Positions 1-5,045 of a stretch of 5,308 nt of DNA are shown in pieces (positions within the stretch are counted from its first letter, which is position 1; the number at the start of each line of letters is the position of its first letter). Below the pieces are notes generated by a model. The model worked only from the letters and a program-made list of their open reading frames with translations, had not been told where the DNA came from and searched no databases. The stretch covers positions 1 through 5,308 of the forward strand of contig JAQTMJ010000066.1 of NCBI GenBank assembly GCA_028714395.1, given 5' to 3'. The stretch comes from Candidatus Iainarchaeum sp. Lineage in GTDB: Archaea > Micrarchaeota > Micrarchaeia > Anstonellales > Bilamarchaeaceae. The position numbers and the translations under genes were made by a program.

Positions 1-595
1 TCTTTTTTATGAATTCATACTCCACTCCGGGATGGAAGTTCTTGAGGTCCAGCCCGGCGGGCTTGACCACTACGTTCTTCACCCCCTGCTTCTCCAGTAT
101 TCCTGCGGCAAAGCGGCTCGGGGCTATCACCTTGTCGAAGTTCGAGAAGTACCACGTGAGGTATTTCCACGCGACCGATTCGAAGAATTTCTGCAGGTCC
201 TCGCGGTTGCTGAGATAATGCGTAGCGTCGGAAACCATGGTGTGGAACGAAACTATCGCAGGGACCCCTATCTTCTTCGCCGCCTGGAAGGCCGCGATGC
301 CCGTGGTCGCTACCCCGTGCGAGTGCACTATGTCCGGCTTTATCTCCTTTATCAGGTTGGTGCTTGTTATGAACGGAAAGAGCGCGATGCGGTAGTCCGG
401 GTAGGGCTTGAACGTTGCGGACGTGAAATAATGCACCCTGGGGTCCTTGTTTTCCTCCTTCTGCTTTTTTGTCCCTGGAGCGAAGACGTAAACCTCGTGC
501 CCCATCTCCTCGAAAACGCGCTTGTAGGATGTTATGTAGGTCACCACTCCGTCCGTGTTCGGCAGGTAGGTGTCGCTGAAAAAGGCTATCTTCAT
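1..595 (-). CDS. GT4-family glycosyltransferase, N-terminal part (runs off left edge)
   Basis: The minus strand from 595 to the window edge encodes 198 codons with no stop, starting MKIAFFSDTYLPNTDGVVTY. This is the N-terminal Rossmann half of a GT-B glycosyltransferase of family GT4. The signs are the opening strand followed by the D8-TYLPN-DGV loop (the place of the usual P-x-GGV nucleotide-sugar/acceptor loop), KPDIVHSHG at 86-94, VPAIVSFHTM at 111-120, and the inter-domain segment IAPSRFAAG followed by KPAGLDLKNFHP at 178-189, equivalent to the common NGVD-x-x-F-P motif. The donor-binding C-terminal domain with its EX7E motif lies outside the window. Relatives transfer a sugar from a nucleotide sugar to lipid or glycan acceptors at the cytosolic membrane face, for example mono- or diglucosyl lipid synthases. 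The acceptor cannot be called here. The ATG at 595-593 overlaps the upstream prs stop (ATGA, 592-595), so translational coupling is likely. Confidence 0.9.
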   Translation of the reverse strand, partial: MKIAFFSDTYLPNTDGVVTYITSYKRVFEEMGHEVYVFAPGTKKQKEENKDPRVHYFTSATFKPYPDYRIALFPFITSTNLIKEIKPDIVHSHGVATTGIAAFQAAKKIGVPAIVSFHTMVSDATHYLSNREDLQKFFESVAWKYLTWYFSNFDKVIAPSRFAAGILEKQGVKNVVVKPAGLDLKNFHPGVEYEFIKK

Positions 596-1449
596 TTTCC
601 ATCACGGATTGCGTCCATGAAATCAACTTCAGAAACCGAAGACGGTATGGTGTTGGATACGAAAATGCAGTCGCTCAGCTGGCCCAGCCTTTTTAGGGAA
701 TCCTTCAGGAAAAACCCGTGAGTGGCTGCAAGCGCGATTTTCCCGGCCCCGTTCTTTCTCAAATTTTCCACTGCCTTCACCATGGTGGAGCCGGTGGATA
801 TCATGTCATCTATCACCAGAATGTTCTTTCCGTTCACATCGAAATCTATCTCCATCCTTTCTATGTCGCGGTATACTATGTTGCCCTTGCCGTAATCCCC
901 GCGCACCTTCTTCATGCCCTTTCCCCCGCTCATGTAATTTGCGCCCGCATCAGGGCTTATTACCTCCAAATCCGTGCCCAGCCGCTTCTTCGCATGCGCA
1001 ATGAGCGCGGAACTGAGGCTGACGTTCCTTATGGGCATTCTGCCATATTCGAATTCGCCTTCTTTCTTGAGGAAATGGCAGTCGAAAGTAGTTATGCGGG
1101 AATAGCCCGCGGACTTCAGCAGCTCCATCACCGCTTCAGCGCTTTTCAGCTCACCCTCAAGCCATGTTTTGTCCTGGCGGGAATAGGGAATGTAAGGGGC
1201 CACAAGCTCTATGCTTCTGGCTCCCTTGAGCGCCTTCGCGATAAACACGGCCTGAATCAGCGCGGTATTCTGGTGCGGGTATAGGCGGTGGTAAACGAGT
1301 ACGTCCTTGCCCTCAAAACTTTTTGCGTTGGGAACCCTCACATAGCAGTCCCCGTCGGGGAATTCCTTCATCTCCACACTGGGCTTCATGAGGTCGGAAA
1401 AATTCGCAGAAACCACGCTTTCCATACTATCATCTTTAATCCAAACCAT
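592..1449 (-). CDS. prs: Ribose-phosphate pyrophosphokinase (PRPP synthetase)
   Basis: The product makes 5-phosphoribosyl-1-diphosphate from ribose 5-phosphate and ATP in the cytosol, feeding purine, pyrimidine, histidine, tryptophan and NAD synthesis. Family motifs appear in order, numbered from the 1449 ATG: EFPDGDCYVRV (29-39), the ATP-site motif APYIPYSRQDK (84-94, family form PY-x-x-YARQD), DCH near 123-125, SPDAGA (165-170), a K-V-R flexible-loop pair (181-183), and the PRPP loop LVIDDMISTGST (211-222). The 285-residue length fits the short archaeal form. The 1449 ATG is the furthest possible start because an in-frame TAA precedes it directly. However, a TTTAAA box at 1449-1454 overlaps that ATG and lies 26-27 bases before the internal Met9 codon (1425-1423), so a leaderless 277-residue product from 1425 is more likely. 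The gene follows the PIN-ATPase after 25 bases and overlaps the glycosyltransferase start by 4. Confidence 0.95.
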   Translation of the reverse strand: MVWIKDDSMESVVSANFSDLMKPSVEMKEFPDGDCYVRVPNAKSFEGKDVLVYHRLYPHQNTALIQAVFIAKALKGARSIELVAPYIPYSRQDKTWLEGELKSAEAVMELLKSAGYSRITTFDCHFLKKEGEFEYGRMPIRNVSLSSALIAHAKKRLGTDLEVISPDAGANYMSGGKGMKKVRGDYGKGNIVYRDIERMEIDFDVNGKNILVIDDMISTGSTMVKAVENLRKNGAGKIALAATHGFFLKDSLKRLGQLSDCIFVSNTIPSSVSEVDFMDAIRDGK

Positions 1450-1454
1450 TTAAA
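1449..1454 (-). promoter_or_regulatory. Probable TATA box for prs
   Basis: TTTAAA, read on the minus strand within AAATTTAAAT, is centred 26.5 bases before the Met9 codon of prs at 1425. This is the distance seen for a leaderless archaeal transcript. It overlaps the most upstream possible ATG (1449), which would then not be in the mRNA. It also implies that prs can be transcribed separately from the PIN-ATPase gene. The function is inferred from spacing and composition only. Confidence 0.5.
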
Positions 1455-1474
1455 TTTCGACCATTTCCGCGGCT

Positions 1475-3058
1475 TCATGCTTCCCTTATTTTCAGCGAAT
1501 ACCTGTCCACGAGCCTGTCCAGCCTCCTTCTCGCCTTGTTTCCCATCCTGGCCAGCTCGGAGCGGGAAACATTTACGATAATACCGTCATCGCTTTCCTC
1601 CACCGAGAAGCTGCGCAGGTAGTGCTTCAGTATGCTGTTCATCTTCTCGCCCAGGCTGGGTTGGCGGTTCTCCCTTCTCCCGGAGCCGGCGCGCCTTCCC
1701 ACGTAAGAAGGCCCCTTCACGGGTATTATTACCGTTTCCTCCCCGAACTTGTAAATTTCATACTCGTTGGCCCCGGTTTCGAAATCCTTCACCTCTATTA
1801 CAGGCCTTGCCAAATCCCGCTCCGTCATCCCATAAGGAACTTTCACCGAAGCCGCAAGCTCGTACACCTTGCTCACGCCCCCGTTCTGTATGAGCACCAC
1901 GGTGTCTATTATCTGGGGCACTATGCCCATTTCCATCTTGGTTATGAACCTGTGTATCGCGTCTATGGCACGGTTGGCGTGCACCACGCCCACCATCCCC
2001 ACCCCGGTCATGCGCATGTCCGCGTAAATCATGAAATCCTTGAGCACGCGCACCTCGTCATAAACGGTGTAGTCAGGGCGCACCAGCAGCACAATCTCCT
2101 TGGTGTTCTCGAAATCCCCCTCGAGCGGCGCGTACTGCGTAATCTCCTTCTTCACCTGCAGGTCCCTGGGGTTTTCGAGCGTTTTCACTATTTTCCCCTT
2201 CTCCTGGTAAAATTCCGCGAGCGCAGCCGCAAACGTGGATTTGCCGCTTCCCGGCGGCCCGCAAATCACTATTCCCTCGGCCTTCTCCTCAAGGCGCGCC
2301 TTGAGCTTGTCGCTCATTTCGTATTCTGAAAATTTCATTTTCCTTATGGGCCGCACGATGGTTATCTCGAAACCGTCCGAGAACGGCGGCTTGGTTATCA
2401 CAATCCTGAAACTGCCCATCTGGATTACCACTGCGCCTCTTTTGTCCGACTCCATGTAATACTCAGTGTTGCGTTCGGTCGCCTCAATGATTTCCTCGCT
2501 CATTGCCCGTATCTCGTTCGTGCTGAGCGTTTTTCCCAGGGAAACGAGACGCACCTCGCCGGGCTTCCCGACCTTTGCGACGGGCACGCAGTTCTCCTTG
2601 AGATGGATGCTCATTGTTTCCGGAGTGAAATATTTTTTGAACGCCAGCTCTTCTGCCTTTTCCCTTGCATGGAGGTAAACCGTTTCCAGCCCCTCTGCCT
2701 GGGCCGCAAGATGCTGCACCTTGTCGCCGGTTATGAGCACTGCGCCAAGCTCGCTGCCCAGCTTCCTTATGAGTGCGTCTATCTCCCCGCCTTCTTTCGC
2801 GAACCTCATCTGCTCCGGCCTCGGTCGTTCGCCTTGGAGAGAAAGCTCAACGCCTTTCTGGGCGCACAGTTCGCGCAACCTGTTCATCACTGCGAAACCG
2901 GCAAAGCCGGTTTCCTTCCCTTCGTTGGCCTGGTGTTCCAATTCGGCCAGGGATGCGTTCGCTATGTAGAGCGTGCCCGTAATTTCGCCTTTTTCCAGGA
3001 GCTCCACTATGCGCCCGTCCACTATTACGCTCGTATCAGCGATGAACCTGTTTTTCAT
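1475..3058 (-). CDS. PIN domain-ATPase-KH protein (PINA-like, COG1855 type)
   Basis: A 527-residue three-part protein. Residues 1-130 form a PIN nuclease-like domain opening FIADTSVIVDGR, with acidic candidates D8, D14, E39, D94 and D112 (ITGD). Residues about 240-400 form a PilT/type II-IV secretion-type ATPase: Walker A GPPGSGKST (267-275), a Walker B-like region VRPDYTVYDEVR (326-337, with D334/E335) and a VVHAN histidine motif around H360. A basic Gly/Arg-rich linker (about 449-470) leads to a C-terminal KH-like domain (about 472-527). The same architecture is found in archaeal PINA, which in Sulfolobus forms a hexamer and was reported to drive Holliday-junction branch migration with Hjc and Hjm. 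A cytosolic DNA-repair role is therefore the best inference, though RNA substrates are not excluded. The length matches the family (about 500-520). The ATG at 3058 sits 27 bases after a TATA box. The KH loop reads GNKA rather than GxxG. Confidence 0.93.
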   Translation of the reverse strand: MKNRFIADTSVIVDGRIVELLEKGEITGTLYIANASLAELEHQANEGKETGFAGFAVMNRLRELCAQKGVELSLQGERPRPEQMRFAKEGGEIDALIRKLGSELGAVLITGDKVQHLAAQAEGLETVYLHAREKAEELAFKKYFTPETMSIHLKENCVPVAKVGKPGEVRLVSLGKTLSTNEIRAMSEEIIEATERNTEYYMESDKRGAVVIQMGSFRIVITKPPFSDGFEITIVRPIRKMKFSEYEMSDKLKARLEEKAEGIVICGPPGSGKSTFAAALAEFYQEKGKIVKTLENPRDLQVKKEITQYAPLEGDFENTKEIVLLVRPDYTVYDEVRVLKDFMIYADMRMTGVGMVGVVHANRAIDAIHRFITKMEMGIVPQIIDTVVLIQNGGVSKVYELAASVKVPYGMTERDLARPVIEVKDFETGANEYEIYKFGEETVIIPVKGPSYVGRRAGSGRRENRQPSLGEKMNSILKHYLRSFSVEESDDGIIVNVSRSELARMGNKARRRLDRLVDRYSLKIREA

Positions 3059-3082
3059 ATTTTTGGTTTGGCTTGCAAATTA

Positions 3083-3088
3083 TTTAAA
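3083..3088. promoter_or_regulatory. Shared symmetric TATA box for two divergent starts
   Basis: TTTAAA is its own reverse complement and lies in TATTTAAACC. Its centre (3085.5) is 27.5 bases from the PIN-ATPase ATG on the minus strand (3058) and 26.5 bases from the DJ-1-like ATG on the plus strand (3112). Both distances fit leaderless archaeal initiation. The box can therefore serve transcription in both directions, with orientation set by flanking BRE and initiator sequence. The use in both directions is inferred from spacing. Confidence 0.65.
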
Positions 3089-3100
3089 CCCCCTGCAGGC

Positions 3101-3125
3101 AAAAATATCCTATGAGAGTTCTCAT
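3101..3125 (-). terminator. Possible weak terminator after the Ntn-hydrolase gene
   Basis: Read on the minus strand, ATGAG-AACT-CTCAT (3125-3112) can form a 5-bp stem with a 4-base loop, followed a few bases later by TTTTT (3105-3101). It lies 70-95 bases beyond the stop of the Ntn-hydrolase and just before the PIN-ATPase promoter, a sensible place to end that transcript. The stem is short and the T-run modest. The same bases are the start of the DJ-1-like remnant, so the symmetry may be accidental. Confidence 0.25.
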
Positions 3126-3198
3126 GATAATTGCGCCCGTGAATTTCCAAGACAAGGAATATGGGACACCAAGGCAGAGTTGGAAAATGCAGAGCTAG
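3112..3198 (+). pseudogene. N-terminal remnant of a DJ-1/PfpI-family gene, frameshifted and truncated
   Basis: An ATG at 3112 opens MRVLMIIAPVNFQDKEY, which resembles the N-terminus of archaeal DJ-1/PfpI-like proteins (first beta strand, then the phi-IAP-x-NF-x-D-x-EY segment). In frame it continues for only 28 residues to a TAG at 3196-3198. The expected continuation DTKAELENA is found in another frame from 3165 to 3191, so one base appears to be missing between about 3160 and 3165 (a GGG run). Similarity then stops at about 3191, next to the stop codon (3197-3195) of the convergent Ntn-hydrolase gene. The rest of the domain, including the nucleophile-elbow cysteine, is not seen anywhere in the window. 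The ATG still has a well-placed TATA box (3083-3088). I infer a gene broken by insertion or rearrangement. The family call is from memory of the motif and rests on about 26 residues. Confidence 0.6.
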
Positions 3199-4232
3199 AT
3201 TTTCAACGGTTCTTTGCTGCGTTCGCCCCGTTCGTTCGGTTCGCCATATTGCAAGCGGTAAATTCCGCGTTCCATATCCATTAGGAGAGTCCAGATTGTC
3301 GGGTAACTCTCATCAGAACCTACGTAAACCGGAGGAGTCGAGAAAATCCCCCCCATCACATTCAATGTAATCATGCCCAGCTCCTCCTTAATCATCCTTT
3401 TCGCAGCATCGTATCTGGGATAACTGTCTTTCGGAACGCGATTCCGATCCATACTTCTGAAATCAGGGTAAAGTAAGTGGTTTGTTTTGCCCAGAATACC
3501 GTTCCTGTCCGGAAGAATAATTCTGAAGTTTGTGCTCCCTCCACCCGTGTGCTCAACCACGGCCATATTTCCGAACCGATCGGCAATGAAGAAATTCTTT
3601 GGATTTGAGACGGGTACCTTCTCGAATAGTTTCAGGGCTTCCAGAACATTTGCGCATGTTTCAGCGACCAGCTGCCTCATCTGGAGTGCCGGAATTCCGA
3701 AACCATCCTGGCCGCTGTAGAAAGAATATGTGACGCCGATATAAAGCCCCTCGCTGTTTATCATGTCTATGGGTGCATGATATAAGAGGTTTTTTCCGCC
3801 TTGTTCGACATCCATATCAGTGACCGAGATAGTCGAATAGCGTTTTAGGTGCTCTGGGAACAGTGATGTATAAACCTCGATCACATCCTTTGCCTCTGGA
3901 ACCCAGTCGTAGTTCCTTCCTACAAATGCTCCGGCGGCGGTTTTTACGCCAAATATCGTGCAGCCGCCCATATCAGCATATTTGGTAAGTATATGATAAG
4001 CAAGTTTCTCGTGATCCACGTTCGCGCCCTCGGCAAGGCCTTTAATAAAGTCAAGGTATTCTGGAAAGAAGTTCCTGAACATGGAAATCTGCCCTGTAAG
4101 TTTTTTAGGATTCACTTTCGTAGCTTCAACGCAGATTTTGAACTTGTCGAACTCCCCAGCGCATATGCTGCCGGACTGCATGCCGTGTTGGTAGTGAGTC
4201 CCTTTAAATTCCCTTTTCGGCACTATTCGCAT
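3195..4232 (-). CDS. Cysteine Ntn-hydrolase, C45 peptidase / acyl-CoA:6-APA acyltransferase-like
   Basis: A 345-residue protein of the linear-amide C-N hydrolase group. The diagnostic site is MGGCTIFGVKTAAGAFVGRNYDW (88-110). C91 would be the N-terminal nucleophile freed by self-cleavage after G90, with R106 and D109 spaced as the Arg and Asp that follow the catalytic Cys in choloylglycine hydrolases. Further family features are INSEGLYIGVTYS (158-170), an FIADRFGNMAVVE segment (215-227) and KTNHLLYP (249-256), comparable to the TNH motif of C45 enzymes. About 90 residues precede the Cys, as in the acyltransferase branch, where they form a propeptide or alpha chain. No signal peptide or membrane segment is visible, so it should act in the cytosol. 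Members cleave or transfer acyl groups on amides (penicillins, bile-salt conjugates, N-acyl amino acids). The substrate is unknown here. Base composition is more AT-rich than the genes to its left. Confidence 0.88.
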   Translation of the reverse strand: MRIVPKREFKGTHYQHGMQSGSICAGEFDKFKICVEATKVNPKKLTGQISMFRNFFPEYLDFIKGLAEGANVDHEKLAYHILTKYADMGGCTIFGVKTAAGAFVGRNYDWVPEAKDVIEVYTSLFPEHLKRYSTISVTDMDVEQGGKNLLYHAPIDMINSEGLYIGVTYSFYSGQDGFGIPALQMRQLVAETCANVLEALKLFEKVPVSNPKNFFIADRFGNMAVVEHTGGGSTNFRIILPDRNGILGKTNHLLYPDFRSMDRNRVPKDSYPRYDAAKRMIKEELGMITLNVMGGIFSTPPVYVGSDESYPTIWTLLMDMERGIYRLQYGEPNERGERSKEPLKI

Positions 4233-4254
4233 GTGTAATTAGTGTATGAAAGTG

Positions 4255-4262
4255 TTAATAAA
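4255..4262 (-). promoter_or_regulatory. Probable TATA box for the Ntn-hydrolase gene
   Basis: TTTATTAA on the minus strand is centred 26.5 bases before the ATG at 4232, again the leaderless distance. No purine-rich Shine-Dalgarno sequence is seen directly before that ATG (the upstream bases are ACTAATTACAC), which agrees with leaderless initiation and supports this start. Confidence 0.55.
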
Positions 4263-4294
4263 TGAGCGTATTGCATATTGTGTTAAAACGTGGG

Positions 4295-4302
4295 TTTATA
4301 AA
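4295..4302 (+). promoter_or_regulatory. Probable TATA box for the 236-residue protein gene
   Basis: TTTATAAA on the plus strand is centred 36.5 bases before the ATG at 4335. Transcription would begin at about 4323-4325, giving a leader of roughly 10-12 bases that contains the ribosome binding site. It is oriented away from the Ntn-hydrolase promoter in the same 102-base gap. Confidence 0.6.
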
Positions 4303-4325
4303 TATTTTGTCCCATAGTTATAACA

Positions 4326-4331
4326 GGTGAT
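4326..4331 (+). promoter_or_regulatory. Shine-Dalgarno site, GGTGAT
   Basis: GGTGAT matches the archaeal anti-SD complement and lies 3 bases before the ATG at 4335. It supports that start and sets this gene apart from its neighbours, which appear to be read from leaderless mRNAs. The spacing is on the short side. Confidence 0.6.
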
Positions 4332-4334
4332 AAT

Positions 4335-5045
4335 ATGAGGAAAACTTTGATTACTACAGGTTTGCGGTTTAACCGCATGGATGCACAGCGCTATGCCAAC
4401 GCAAGTGGAAAAACGCTTGCCTCGTATGCCCTTGTTGATGAAGGCGCGATGAAAGGCATCATTCACTGCATGACACATGCAAGGGAATGGGTAGCTCACC
4501 CTGCTAAAGACGGCACGTTCGAGAAGTACAAAGACATAGTCGACCCAGAAACAGGTAGTCGCGTTCCGTGGAGCGCAGTGAAAGAGTTAGATATCTGCAG
4601 GCCGGGCATCGGGCTTCTCTTGGATCCGAAGGATCTCGATATTCACAAGGAAACGGGCGGAATTGTTGTGCTCCCGGAATCAGTAGTCATTCTCAAGAAT
4701 TATATCCATACTGATGGTAGGTATATATGGAGGGGTTTTGGAAAGGTGGATGAAACAACCAAAATACCGTTTGAAGTTCCCGAGAAGCTTTGGAATAAGC
4801 TTCCTGAGGCTCTAAAGAGGTGGTTTGTCGGGATTGCAGGCATTGGCGTAAGGTCGATAGCTCGTGACGGCTACGTCGGCCACTCCAACGTCTTCATCTG
4901 CCGCGCCTACAACGGCAAGTTGGACGTCCATGCCGACTGCCATCCGGACGACGTTCTCGCGGTGGCGTTCGAGGAACCGGCTGCCCGCAAAGCGAGTGCG
5001 CAGAAAGCTGGAGCACCTTCAAAACAACCGAGCAGAAAAGAGTAG
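4335..5045 (+). CDS. Uncharacterised 236-residue protein
   Basis: I do not recognise this protein. It is soluble-looking, with no signal peptide; the most hydrophobic stretch is around FVGIAGIGV (164-172) and is too short for a membrane segment. Visible features are an N-terminal part with HCMTHAREW (44-52), a middle GIGLLLDPKDLDIHKETGG segment (91-109), a W/K-rich helix-like stretch EVPEKLWNKLPEALKRWF (147-164), and a C-terminal DVHADCHPDDV (197-207) rich in Asp, His and Cys that could bind metal. The protein ends in a basic Ala/Lys/Ser tail (about 216-236). The start is supported by a TATA box and GGTGAT. Codon use changes sharply near R177 (4863): the last third is much more GC-rich (62-67% in 4861-4980, against 37-42% in 4681-4800, counted by hand). 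It is divergent from the Ntn-hydrolase gene, which may hint at a shared task or shared regulation, but nothing in the sequence states the function. Confidence 0.8.
   Translation: MRKTLITTGLRFNRMDAQRYANASGKTLASYALVDEGAMKGIIHCMTHAREWVAHPAKDGTFEKYKDIVDPETGSRVPWSAVKELDICRPGIGLLLDPKDLDIHKETGGIVVLPESVVILKNYIHTDGRYIWRGFGKVDETTKIPFEVPEKLWNKLPEALKRWFVGIAGIGVRSIARDGYVGHSNVFICRAYNGKLDVHADCHPDDVLAVAFEEPAARKASAQKAGAPSKQPSRKE

Noticed and set aside
15..626. 203-residue open frame on the minus strand
   Set aside because: Arg/Gly/His-rich translation without domains. It is a shadow of the glycosyltransferase, which reads in another minus-strand frame with clear GT4 motifs.
32..1284. Plus-strand open frames at 32-721 and 718-1284
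   Set aside because: Antisense shadows of the glycosyltransferase and prs genes, kept open by the GC-rich third positions of those genes. No recognisable motifs.
1622..2329. 235-residue plus-strand open frame
   Set aside because: His/Leu/Tyr-rich antisense shadow of the PIN-ATPase gene. No domain and no promoter.
2603..3115. Plus-strand open frames opposite the PIN domain
   Set aside because: Antisense shadows of conserved PIN-domain codons.
4296..4499. 67-residue minus-strand open frame across the divergent promoter
   Set aside because: Overlaps the supported 236-residue gene and its promoter. It has no motif and no start signal.
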